Part shown: piece after piece, positions 7,920-15,121 of the stretch
Numbering within the stretch: the stretch's first letter is position 1
Layout: the number at the start of each line of letters is the position of its first letter
NCBI GenBank assembly: GCA_016781775.1
Contig: JADDPR010000169.1
Span: forward strand, 1 to 21,167
Length of the DNA: 21,167 nt
Source: Rubrobacter sp.
GTDB lineage: Bacteria; Actinomycetota; Rubrobacteria; Rubrobacterales; Rubrobacteraceae
Reading direction: 5' to 3'
Translations under genes and position numbers: made by a program
Notes under the pieces: generated by a model
The model's database searches: none
Told to the model about the DNA's origin: nothing
Seen by the model: only the letters and a program-made list of their open reading frames with translations

Positions 7920-9454
7920 GTCGAGAGCCGGGGGCCAGCAGACCCGGACGCTTTAGCTCCCAGTCGCACGGCTTCGCTGACGTAATCTTGGAAGCGGTTG
8001 TAGACGTAGCCGTTGACGAATTCGCGCAGCGCGCGGCCCTCGATGTTCTCGCCGAGGTGTTCCGAGAGGCGGATAGGCTCGTGCACGACCGCGACCGTCC
8101 TCGTGCGCGTGAGCTTCTTGTCGAAGTTTGCCACGGCGATCGGAACCAGCAGGGGCTCCGGCTGGATGTTGGCCGCGAGGTGGAAAGCCCCGGTCTTGAA
8201 CGGTAGAGGCGAGTTCTCGGTCTCGGTCGAGGTTCCCTCTGGGCAGATAACGATGTTCTTGCCGTTCCGCAGGTTCTCCCTGGCGGTGTCCAAAAACAAC
8301 CGGCGGCGCTGTTCGGGAGAAGTCAGGGGATCGTCGTCCGAGGGGTCCACGTGCCCGGAATACACGTAGATGTAGCCGAGCCGGTCGTAGAACTTCTGGT
8401 GCCCGTACTCGCCGGGGTCGGACTTGCGGACGATGCGCACGGGGGCTTCGCCGTACTTTTTCAGGAGGATCATGGACGCTACGAAGTGCGTGTCGAGCGT
8501 CAGGATGAAGTCGTTGGGGAGCAGGTTGTCCAGGTGGTTCGAGAGATGGTTCATGATGAAGATGTGGCCCGGCTCGTCGGGGAGGTTCTCTTCCCCGCGA
8601 ATGATGTACTCCGTGCCCTCGAACAGCTCGGCGAACGCCTCGCAGCTCCGGCTCCTGAGCTCCTCCGGGCTCATCGTCTGCGGGGCGTTCGCCACCAGAT
8701 CGTAGATGCCCTGAAGCTGCTGGAAGATCTTCACCTCTTGCCAGACATCGTCCAGGAGATCCGCTATTTGGGCGGCCAGCTCCCGCTCCACCTCGTCGCC
8801 GTCGGTTTTCAGCACCTCCAGGGTACGGCGGGCGTCGTCCAGGGTGAGGCGGTTCTCGAGGTAGTGGGGTATCTTGTGCAGGGGAGAAGTAACGCTCAAA
8901 GCCGTAGCGTTCTGTTGGAGGAGTGAGCGGACCGTTCGGGGCACGTTCCCGTAGCGGGTAGCGACCAGGCGCGTCCGCGTCATGCGCAGGTGGTTCCCGA
9001 TAAGCCAGAGGACACGCCTCATGAACGCCAAGCCGAAGTCCGGCCGCTCCTTCGTGTACTCCTCGAAAAGATCCCTGCTCAACACCAGCATCTCCGTACG
9101 CTCGCGCGCTACGGCGGTAGCCCGGTAGCGGTGCGGTTCCACTATCGAGGCCCAGCCGACCGGGTATCCCGGGTGGCCGACGATGTGGGGAGGGGCCTGC
9201 CCCTCCATTTCGGGACCCGCCTCTTCGTTGTGGGGGACCTCGTCCCCCGGCTTGCGAAACGACAGCTCGATCTTGCCTTCGACGAGCACGTAGAACAACG
9301 TCGCGGGCTCGCCCTGCACGATGATGCGATCCCCCGCCTCGAACGTCTCCGTCCGGGCGAGGCGCGCGAAGTGCTCTATATGCTCCGGATCGAGCCCCTC
9401 GAAGAACGGCGAGTTGCGCAGGAGATCCAGCTCCCTATCTACCCTGCTACTCAC
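7916..9454 (-). CDS. Cyclic-nucleotide-binding-fold domain fused to a PlsC-type acyltransferase
   Basis: The 512-residue protein has a Crp-like sensor domain (about 15-150), a linker, and a PlsC/1-acylglycerol-3-phosphate acyltransferase domain (about 285-450). The acyltransferase part shows the His-Asp motif as NHLSNHLD (302-309) and the glycerophosphate-site motif as CPEGTS (404-409), followed by a VPI segment (437-439). The His-Asp spacing is five residues (His303 to Asp309) rather than the usual four. In the sensor domain, the Gly-Glu pair that binds the cAMP ribose is absent (VGWASIVEPHRYRATA), so the ligand may not be cAMP. It lies between a stand-alone sensor-domain gene and an esterase gene, with GTGA overlaps on both sides. 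Probable role: ligand-controlled acylation of membrane lipid precursors, by inference. Confidence 0.85.
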   Translation of the reverse strand: MSSRVDRELDLLRNSPFFEGLDPEHIEHFARLARTETFEAGDRIIVQGEPATLFYVLVEGKIELSFRKPGDEVPHNEEAGPEMEGQAPPHIVGHPGYPVGWASIVEPHRYRATAVARERTEMLVLSRDLFEEYTKERPDFGLAFMRRVLWLIGNHLRMTRTRLVATRYGNVPRTVRSLLQQNATALSVTSPLHKIPHYLENRLTLDDARRTLEVLKTDGDEVERELAAQIADLLDDVWQEVKIFQQLQGIYDLVANAPQTMSPEELRSRSCEAFAELFEGTEYIIRGEENLPDEPGHIFIMNHLSNHLDNLLPNDFILTLDTHFVASMILLKKYGEAPVRIVRKSDPGEYGHQKFYDRLGYIYVYSGHVDPSDDDPLTSPEQRRRLFLDTARENLRNGKNIVICPEGTSTETENSPLPFKTGAFHLAANIQPEPLLVPIAVANFDKKLTRTRTVAVVHEPIRLSEHLGENIEGRALREFVNGYVYNRFQDYVSEAVRLGAKASGSAGPRLST

Positions 9455-9966
9455 AGCTCACCCGGGTTGTTCGGGGATTGCAGGAAGGTCACGGCACCTT
9501 CGAGCCGGTTGTCCATGGCGGCCGCGACCTTCTTCAGTATCAGGTACCCGAGGTACGGGTCCTCCTCGAAGATCTCCTCGAACGCGTCGCGCGGTATCCT
9601 CATCACCTCGGTAAGCTCCTCGCAGCGCATCGAGGAGGTGTGACGGTAGGGGGCACGGAAAGCCGACCAGGCGATGAGGCTCCCCGGCTCCCGGTGCACG
9701 CCCATAAGCAGCTCACCCACCCCCTCGAAATGCACCAGGATCTGCACCGCTCCACTCAGGAGGAAGTACACGGCCCGTGCCTCGTCGTTTTGTCGTACGA
9801 CCAGAGCGCCCTGCTCTAGCCGTCTCCTGGCGGCCGATCGCGCCAGGCGTTCGAGTGCCCACCTTGGCACCCCCTCAAAGAAGGGGAGCCCGGCCAACTC
9901 CTCGATCGCTAGCCCTGTCGGGTCAGACCCACGCGACCCCGCGGCCGTATCGTGCTTTTGGTCCAC
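9451..9966 (-). CDS. Stand-alone cyclic-nucleotide-binding-fold (Crp-like sensor) protein without a DNA-binding domain
   Basis: The 171-residue product matches a single CNBD: ELAGLPFFEGVP, QGALVVRQNDEARAVYFLLSG and a closing helix ending IPRDAFEEIFEED. It has no helix-turn-helix region, so it is not a Crp-type regulator. The usual Gly-Glu phosphate-cassette residues are replaced by AWSAFRAPYRHTSS, similar to GWASIVEPHRYRATA in the next gene, so both may sense the same ligand. I chose GTG 9966, which has GAGAGG 9 bases upstream; GTG 9975 abuts that sequence and is less likely. Its stop overlaps the start of the CNBD-acyltransferase (GTGA), making it the first gene of a three-gene operon. Function unknown; a regulatory subunit for the acyltransferase is plausible. 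Confidence 0.8.
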   Translation of the reverse strand: MDQKHDTAAGSRGSDPTGLAIEELAGLPFFEGVPRWALERLARSAARRRLEQGALVVRQNDEARAVYFLLSGAVQILVHFEGVGELLMGVHREPGSLIAWSAFRAPYRHTSSMRCEELTEVMRIPRDAFEEIFEEDPYLGYLILKKVAAAMDNRLEGAVTFLQSPNNPGEL

Positions 9967-9992
9967 CGGCCTCACCCTCTCCCTCGACGCCT

Positions 9993-10022
9993 GCCAGGTA
10001 GACAGGTATTAGTAACCCTGGC
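9993..10022. promoter_or_regulatory. Inverted repeat upstream of the CNBD operon
   Basis: GCCAGG (9993-9998) and CCTGGC (10017-10022) form a 6-base inverted repeat with an 18-base spacer, 27-56 bases upstream of the operon start. The reverse strand between the arms contains TAATAC, a possible -10 box. It could be an operator, but the repeat is short. Confidence 0.2.
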
Positions 10023-10328
10023 TCCAATTCTAAGGGAGGCCGCATGGCGGGATCAATCCTCGGAGGAGATCGAGGATGGGGCGGCGGACTTACGCCTCTC
10101 CCAATCCCTGATCTGGCAGAGAACTGAAGACCATGAGCTGCTCCGAGTGCGACCCTTGCAAGCAGTGGAAGGCGGAAGCCCCGCATCTACGAGCCCAGGA
10201 CTCTTTGCTGCAACCATACTGCAACGCGGTCAGGCGCACGCATCTTGCAACTGAAAGCAATTGGTTCCGCAGTTAGGCACCTCTGTGACATCGACGTGCG
10301 ACGGTACCGGGTAAACGAAAGAGCGTAG

Positions 10329-10466
10329 TCCAACATCGTTGCCTACCGCCATCAAGATGCCCCTTACGCGGCGCTGATCAAGATGCTCGACGACCCGCTT
10401 ATTGCCGCAAACGCTCGGCTGACTCGCGCCTCGGGGCACCCGGCCATGGTGGGATTTTACGAGTAG
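10329..10466 (+). pseudogene. Possible decayed coding remnant
   Basis: The frame from 10329 to a TAG at 10464 has a protein-like composition (IVAYRHQDAPYAALIK, then MLDDPLIAANARLTRASG), unlike the Arg/Pro/Ser-rich shadow frames around it. It lacks a start codon and Shine-Dalgarno sequence, and a TAG interrupts the same frame at 10326. I do not recognise the family; chance is a real alternative. Confidence 0.15.
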
Positions 10467-10765
10467 CCGGGCGAGATTGCTCTACCCGAAGCTACCATAA
10501 GCCGTTAAGCCATCGTCCCCGACCAGGATGATTGGAAGGTTTCGCCGCGGGGAAAGACTTTTGCACGACAGGTGCCGCGTAGACCGTCGGGTCCTTCACG
10601 CCCGCGAGGGCAAATGCCCCGGTGGTCACTACAGACGCTCGGCCGACACGTGCACCGCAGTACGCCCCACGGTGGAGCTATACGGGTAGCGGCAGCCCCG
10701 TTCTCTTATCCGTCGGGCGGGAAGCGAAGGACGCTACTCAAGCTACCGGCGTGCGCCGCCCTTCC

Positions 10766-11506
10766 TCAAACGCCGCGGCGGTTACCGTAGACCAGGACGT
10801 GGAGTTGCGGGAGGACCGTAACCCCGTTCCACCGATCCGCGACTACCTTCTCGGCGAGCCACGCGTACCTGTCGAGGAGCCCGCTCACATCGGGCTCCGT
10901 GGCGTCGTCCGGCGCCGCGCCGGGCGGGTTGTCGTTGCCGACCTGAAGGTACATCGGGACGCCGGGGTATCTCGCCGCCACCTCCCTCGCGTAGACGTAG
11001 TCCACGTCGTCCATGACGACGACTTTCAGGATAACCTCGGTACCCGTCCCGCCCGCCGCGACGCAGAGGTCCAGCTTCTCCCAGTCCGTCTCCATCTTCG
11101 AGCTCGGCGGCTTCGGGGAGATCGTCAGGTGGTCGAGCTCGGCGAACCAGGGCTTCGAGACCGTACCCTGGGTCTCGATGGCGAAGGTGTAGCCGCGCTC
11201 GCGGCCGCGGCGTATCAGGTCTCCGAGTGGCTGCAACGCGGGGTTGCCGCCGGAGAGGGTGACGAGGATCGGCTCTGGCGAGAGCCTTCGCACCTCCCCA
11301 AAGATCTCCTCCGTCCCCATCTTGCGCCAGGAGCCGCGGTGCTCGGGCAGGACGGCGAAGAGGCTGTCGCAGAAGCTGCATCGGTAGTCGCACCCGCCGG
11401 TCCTCACGAATACAGTCGGACGCCCGATCACGCCCCCCTCGCCCTGTATCACCGGCCCGAAGATCTCCGAGACGGTGACGGTCTGCCCTTTGGCGACGGT
11501 CCTCAC
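10766..11506 (-). CDS. queE: QueE, 7-carboxy-7-deazaguanine synthase
   Basis: This radical SAM enzyme converts 6-carboxy-5,6,7,8-tetrahydropterin to 7-carboxy-7-deazaguanine, the third step of preQ0 synthesis. The 246-residue product has VSEIFGPVIQGEG (12-24), the substrate/SAM-region signature, and the cluster motif CDYRCSFC (Cys39, 43, 46). Further family segments are VTLSGGNP, which contains the SAM-binding Gly-Gly, and TISPKPPSSKM. I chose GTG 11506, which overlaps the queD TGA (GTGA) and fits family length; the open frame runs 10 codons further upstream, inside queD. It is the last gene of the que operon as seen here. Confidence 0.94.
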   Translation of the reverse strand: MRTVAKGQTVTVSEIFGPVIQGEGGVIGRPTVFVRTGGCDYRCSFCDSLFAVLPEHRGSWRKMGTEEIFGEVRRLSPEPILVTLSGGNPALQPLGDLIRRGRERGYTFAIETQGTVSKPWFAELDHLTISPKPPSSKMETDWEKLDLCVAAGGTGTEVILKVVVMDDVDYVYAREVAARYPGVPMYLQVGNDNPPGAAPDDATEPDVSGLLDRYAWLAEKVVADRWNGVTVLPQLHVLVYGNRRGV

Positions 11507-11868
11507 GGCCGGCGCTCCGGGCGATACTCGGCCCACGTCTTCTGCGTCTCGCTAACCCTGACGGCCGCGACCTCGGGCCACAGGGAGCTCGCGAAGTCGT
11601 AGAGCCAGCGGGCCAGGTTCTCGGCGCTCGTCACCCCGGGGACTACGTCGTTGAGGTTGCGGTGGTCCAGCTTCTCGCCCACGAAGTTCTTGAAGGGCTC
11701 CAGCTCGCCGTAGTCGCGCACGAAGCCGTCCTCGTTCAGCTGTGCGCTCTCCAGCACGAGCTCCACCCGGTAGGAGTGGCCGTGCCACCGCGAGCATTTG
11801 TGCGAGGGCGGAAGATGGTCCAGCCGGTGCGACGCCTCGAAGTGGAACTGTTTCGTGATGACGTACAT
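11503..11868 (-). CDS. queD: QueD, 6-carboxy-5,6,7,8-tetrahydropterin synthase
   Basis: The enzyme turns dihydroneopterin triphosphate into 6-carboxytetrahydropterin, step two of the preQ0 route. At 121 residues it is full length for the PTPS/QueD family. The zinc ligands are His14 (in FEASHRL), His29 and His31 (in WHGHSY); catalytic Cys25 sits in SHKCSRWHGH, the arrangement typical of QueD. The LDHRNLND segment carries the second catalytic Asp-His pair. ATG 11868 is the natural start, although the nearest purine-rich sequence (GGGAG) is about 15 bases away, so initiation may be weak. Its stop overlaps the queE start; queC ends 97 bases upstream. Confidence 0.95.
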   Translation of the reverse strand: MYVITKQFHFEASHRLDHLPPSHKCSRWHGHSYRVELVLESAQLNEDGFVRDYGELEPFKNFVGEKLDHRNLNDVVPGVTSAENLARWLYDFASSLWPEVAAVRVSETQKTWAEYRPERRP

Positions 11869-11965
11869 CGCTAGTTCGGGCGCTCCCTGAGCGTCTCTGA
11901 ATCCAGAAAGTTTTTCGGCGTAGACATGGCTTTGATCTTACCGCGCCGACCGCTCGGTGGCCGAA

Positions 11966-12664
11966 TCAAGGCTCCAGCCCGTAGTCCGGGTCGCGGTACC
12001 CGGTCGGGTCGGGGAGACCGGCGTCCCTGAAAGCCTGCTTGCGCTCCACGTCCGTCCCGCAGCGCCCGCAGTGAAGCTCCCCACCCTCGTAGCAGCTCCA
12101 GGTGTCGGCGAAGGGCACGTTCAGGGAGGCGCCTATCTCCACGATCTCGGCCTTCGCCTTGTCAATAAAGGGAGCATGGAGGCGGAGCGAGGGATCCCCG
12201 AAGCCCTCGACGGCCTCGCGCTGCATGGCGTCGAACGCCCTAACGAAGCTAGGGCGGCAGTCCGGGTAGACGTAGTGGTCCCCGGCGTGCATCCCGGCGG
12301 CGACGATCTTCGCACCCTCCGCGACGGCGATGCCGTAGGCGACGGAGAGCATGATGGCGTTGCGGTTGGGGACGACGGTTGCGGCCATGTTCTCGGCGGC
12401 GTAATGGCCGTGCGGGACGTCGATCTCCTCCGTCGTGAGGGCGGAACCCGTGAGGAGGCGGCCCACACCCGAGAGGTCTACGACGTCGAAGTCCGCCCCG
12501 AGCCTCTTGGCGCAGAGCCTGGCGTACTCGATCTCCTTCGCGTGCCGCTGACCGTAGTCGATGGAGAGCAGGTGCAGGTAGTGACCCTCGGAGGCGAGCA
12601 GGTAAGCCAGTGTAACCGAGTCCATCCCGCCGCTGACGATGGCGACCGCTCTGCTATCATCCAA
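11966..12664 (-). CDS. queC: QueC, 7-cyano-7-deazaguanine (preQ0) synthase
   Basis: QueC uses ATP and ammonia to turn the carboxylate of 7-carboxy-7-deazaguanine into the nitrile of preQ0. The 232-residue product has the PP-loop SGGMDS (11-16), SIDYGQRHAKE, and the substrate segment CRPSFVRAFDAM. The C-terminal zinc site normally has four cysteines; here three remain (Cys191, Cys199, Cys202), and the fourth position, Cys in the common CGTCVER pattern, is Asp205. I chose TTG 12664 because it gives the family length and lies about 11 bases after GAAAGGGGG; the open frame runs to 12946, through folE2 on the other strand. It diverges from folE2 and leads the queC-queD-queE operon. Confidence 0.93.
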   Translation of the reverse strand: MDDSRAVAIVSGGMDSVTLAYLLASEGHYLHLLSIDYGQRHAKEIEYARLCAKRLGADFDVVDLSGVGRLLTGSALTTEEIDVPHGHYAAENMAATVVPNRNAIMLSVAYGIAVAEGAKIVAAGMHAGDHYVYPDCRPSFVRAFDAMQREAVEGFGDPSLRLHAPFIDKAKAEIVEIGASLNVPFADTWSCYEGGELHCGRCGTDVERKQAFRDAGLPDPTGYRDPDYGLEP

Positions 12665-12791
12665 GGTAAGGTTCGCCCCCTTTCGGCGGGTACGTTGTGT
12701 TACGGAGAGCGTCGCGCAGATTATAAGAGATGGGGCGCCCGATTCGGGCCCGCATTCCGCCCGCGACGCAGTTCTACGTCCGAGAGGAACC
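12665..12791. promoter_or_regulatory. Divergent promoter region between queC and folE2
   Basis: This 127-base region must contain the start signals for both divergent genes. TATAAG at 12722-12727 is a plausible -10 box for folE2, without a good -35. I see no preQ1-riboswitch pattern (hairpin followed by an A-rich tail next to the start). Divergence from one short region suggests co-regulation of folE2 with the que operon. Confidence 0.35.
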
Positions 12792-13610
12792 ATGATAGAA
12801 GACACTCGGCCCCTGGAAGACGTGCAGGGCCGGCGCGACGAGCGCGGCATAGACATAGACCAGGCAGGCGTCAGGGACTTGCGGTACCCGATCACCGTTC
12901 TGGACCGCGCCCGGGGCGAACAGCAGACGGTGGCGAGACTGAGCATGTCCGTCGGCCTCCCCTACCGCTTCAAGGGTACCCACATGAGCCGCTTCGTAGA
13001 GGTCATAGAAGCACACCGCGGCGAGGTCACGATGCGGACCCTGCCCGCCATCCTCCGGGAACTTAGGGAGCGCCTCGACGCCGAGAGCGCACGCGTGGAG
13101 GCGAAGTTCCCCTACTTTCTAGAGCGCGAGGCCCCCGTGAGCGGCAGGAAGGCGCTCTTGGATTACGACTGCTTCTTTCTCGGCGAATCCATCGGCCCGG
13201 ACGAGGGTTTCGTCCTCGGCGTGAGCGTCCCCGTGACCAGCCTGTGCCCGTGCAGCAAGGCCATCAGCGACTACGGCGCCCACAATCAGCGGGGCTACGT
13301 GAACATCGAGGTCCGGCCGCGGAGGGCGGTGGGCGAGGAGCCGGAGCTCGTGTGGATCGAGGAGCTCGTGGAGGTGGGAGAGCGCTCGGGCTCGGCCCCG
13401 GTCTACCCGCTCCTCAAGCGCCCCGACGAGAGGCACGTCACCATGCAAGCCTACGATAACCCGGTCTTTGTCGAGGACATCGTGCGAAACGTCGCCGAGG
13501 AGTTGCGGGGGGACGCCCGGATCTCCTGGTTCCGCGTCGAGGCGGTCAACCAGGAGAGCATCCACAACCACAACGCCTTCGCCGAGATCGGGTGGACCCG
13601 TCCCGAATAA
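12792..13610 (+). CDS. folE2: FolE2, GTP cyclohydrolase IB
   Basis: The enzyme opens GTP to 7,8-dihydroneopterin triphosphate, the shared precursor of folate and of QueD-dependent 7-deazaguanines. The 272-residue product carries the family hallmark PVTSLCPCSKAIS with Cys152 and Cys154, the DYGAHNQRG segment after it, GTHMSRF (62-68), and a C-terminal QESIHNHN with Glu255, His258 and His260, which bind the metal in this family. The family is distinct from zinc-dependent FolE and does not need zinc. ATG 12792 is preceded by GAGAGGAA. QueF is a related T-fold protein, but the LCPCSK motif points to FolE2. Its place opposite queC indicates that it feeds preQ0 synthesis. Confidence 0.94.
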   Translation: MIEDTRPLEDVQGRRDERGIDIDQAGVRDLRYPITVLDRARGEQQTVARLSMSVGLPYRFKGTHMSRFVEVIEAHRGEVTMRTLPAILRELRERLDAESARVEAKFPYFLEREAPVSGRKALLDYDCFFLGESIGPDEGFVLGVSVPVTSLCPCSKAISDYGAHNQRGYVNIEVRPRRAVGEEPELVWIEELVEVGERSGSAPVYPLLKRPDERHVTMQAYDNPVFVEDIVRNVAEELRGDARISWFRVEAVNQESIHNHNAFAEIGWTRPE

Positions 13611-13742
13611 ACCCTTCGGCCCGGGGGAACATCGGGGGATGGCGCATGCGTTGCCCCCACGATCGAACCGGCGCGTCTTCGCCCACGGCGCTCCAACGCT
13701 GCCGGATCGGCTAAGTACACGAGCAACGGGAGGGGAATCGTT
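13611..13742. other. Short gap between folE2 and the glycosylase-like gene
   Basis: GGGGG (13634-13638) and CCCCC (13654-13658) could pair across a loop that is itself partly palindromic (GCGCATGCGT), but no T-run follows. The ribosome binding site GGGAGGGG of the next gene is at its right end. No gene is seen. Confidence 0.3.
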
Positions 13743-14324
13743 ATGGACGAGAGACAGGCATCCTGGGAGGATCTCAGGCGACAGGCGACCGAACGCCTCG
13801 GCCCCAACGCCGTCTTCGGCGAGGGCCCCATAGGCGCGACCGTCGCCATCGTCGGTGAGGCTCCGGGAGAGCAAGAAGACCGGGCCGGCAAGCCCTTCGT
13901 GGGCAGGGCCGGCAAGCTCCTCAACGAGCTTCTGGAGGAGGCCGGGATAGACCGCTCGGAGGTCTACGTCACGAACACCGTCAAGGTCCGTCCGACCGCC
14001 GAGAAGGACGGCCGCACAAAGAACCGCCCGCCCAGGGTCGGGGAGGTCCGGGAGGGCGTCGAGATCCTGCTCCCCGAGCTCAGGGCCGTCGGCCCCGCCG
14101 TCCTCGTCCTGCTCGGCAACACGCCGTCGAAGGCGCTGATAGACAAGTCCTTCGCCATGAAAAAAGACCGCGGCGTGGTGCGGGAGTCGATCCTCGGCCT
14201 GCCCGCCATCGCAACATACCACCCCGCTTACCTGCTCCGCCTTCAAGGCACGCCGGGCTACGACGAGGCGCGTGGGGAGTCGATCGGGGACTTGAGTGCC
14301 GCCCGCGACGCCGCGAAGGGCTAG
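13743..14324 (+). CDS. Family 4-like uracil-DNA glycosylase without Fe-S cysteines
   Basis: The 193-residue product shows the family 4/UDGX signatures: VFGEGP (24-29), GEAPGEQED (38-46), GKPFVGRAGKLLNELL (49-64), YVTNTVKVRP (75-84) and HPAYLLR (160-166). Such enzymes remove uracil from DNA by cutting the glycosidic bond. Family 4 proteins bind a 4Fe-4S cluster through two N-terminal cysteines, one in VKCRP and one about 15 residues later; here the N-terminal pair is missing, VKCRP reads VKVRP (Val82), and the whole protein contains no cysteine. The loop after it (PTAEKDGRTKNRPPR) is longer than usual and recalls UDGX, but no KRRIH motif is seen. ATG 13743 has GGGAGGGG seven bases upstream. 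It converges with the permease gene, the two stops sharing CTAG. Confidence 0.85.
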   Translation: MDERQASWEDLRRQATERLGPNAVFGEGPIGATVAIVGEAPGEQEDRAGKPFVGRAGKLLNELLEEAGIDRSEVYVTNTVKVRPTAEKDGRTKNRPPRVGEVREGVEILLPELRAVGPAVLVLLGNTPSKALIDKSFAMKKDRGVVRESILGLPAIATYHPAYLLRLQGTPGYDEARGESIGDLSAARDAAKG

Positions 14325-15121
14325 CTCAGAAGCAGGCGGGCGCCCACGAAGATCAGCATGCAGGCGAGGATGACGCGCAGGGGCTTGCCCGGAACGTGAG
14401 GCGCGACGCGGCTCCCGACGAGGACGCCGGGGACGCTGCCCAGAAGGAGCGTACCGGCGAGGCCCCAGTCCACGTTGCCCTGCGAGGCGTGGGCGAGCCC
14501 CGTAACGAGCGAGAGGACCGTGGCGTGGGCGATATCGGTGCCGACGACCACCGCCGGGGCCAGGGGGTAGAGGAGGAGCAGAATGATGGCCATGATGCTC
14601 CCGGACCCTATCGAGGTGAGCCCGACGAGGTAGCCGCCCATCGCCCCGAACAGGACCGTGAAGAGGCGCCGCTTGAAGCTCATGGGGCTCTTGCCGTCCC
14701 AGATCGGTTTGCTCGGGCTTGCGAATCTGTCCCGCATGAAGAAAGTGCGATAAATCAGTGAAGCGCCCACGAGGACGAGGGTGGCCGCGATGATCGTGAC
14801 CATGATCGAGCGGACCGCGTCCTCGTCGTAGTTCGCCTTGATCCACTCCAGCGTCGCGACGCCGAGGAGGCTGGCCGGGATGCTGCCCAGGCCGAGAAAG
14901 ACCGCCACTTGAACGTTTACCGACCGCTGGCGGTAGTGCTGCACGGACCCGACCACCTTCGTGACGGTGGCGTAGACGAGGTCGGTGCCGACCGCGGTCG
15001 GGGCGGGGACGCCCATCGTCAGGACGAGAAAGGGCGTCATGAGGGAGCCGCCCCCCACCCCCGTAAGGCCTACCAGGAAACCGACCAGCAGGCCGAACAG
15101 GGCGGGGGTGGCGTCGATCAT
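14321..15121 (-). CDS. TauE/SafE (TSUP) family permease, probable sulfate or sulfite transporter
   Basis: The 266-residue membrane protein has two related halves rich in hydrophobic helices, as expected for TSUP: an N-terminal half beginning LVGFLVGLTGVGGGSLMTP and a second with the repeated motif VGLTSIGSGSIMA. About seven or eight membrane segments are visible. Members move sulfite, sulfate, thiosulfate or organosulfonates across the cytoplasmic membrane. As the last gene of a sulfate-assimilation operon, overlapping cysC by ATGA, uptake of sulfate or release of excess sulfite are the leading ideas; the sequence alone does not give direction or substrate. Confidence 0.85.
   Translation of the reverse strand: MIDATPALFGLLVGFLVGLTGVGGGSLMTPFLVLTMGVPAPTAVGTDLVYATVTKVVGSVQHYRQRSVNVQVAVFLGLGSIPASLLGVATLEWIKANYDEDAVRSIMVTIIAATLVLVGASLIYRTFFMRDRFASPSKPIWDGKSPMSFKRRLFTVLFGAMGGYLVGLTSIGSGSIMAIILLLLYPLAPAVVVGTDIAHATVLSLVTGLAHASQGNVDWGLAGTLLLGSVPGVLVGSRVAPHVPGKPLRVILACMLIFVGARLLLS

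Larger units (their letters stand above)
9976..10765. other. About 790 bases without a convincing gene
   Basis: The stretch separates the CNBD operon from queE. It has more A/T than its neighbours and many stop codons in all frames. One plus-strand frame (10329-10466) reads like a coding remnant, including YAALIKMLDDPLIAANARL, but has no start or ribosome binding site and is preceded in frame by a TAG. An inverted repeat, ATCCTCG / CGAGGAT, lies at 10056-10077. The CNBD-operon promoter should be at the left end, on the reverse strand. No tRNA, riboswitch or insertion-sequence end is recognised. Confidence 0.5.

Noticed and set aside
10230..10439. Minus-strand 69-codon open frame in the gap before queE
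   Set aside because: No Shine-Dalgarno sequence and no recognised similarity; it overlaps the plus-strand remnant, so neither is secure.
10622..11602. Plus-strand open frame of 326 codons opposite queE
   Set aside because: It overlaps queE and part of queD, both with clear motifs, and has no recognisable domain.
12665..12791. preQ1 riboswitch between queC and folE2
   Set aside because: The compact hairpin plus A-rich tail of preQ1 riboswitches was not found on either strand.
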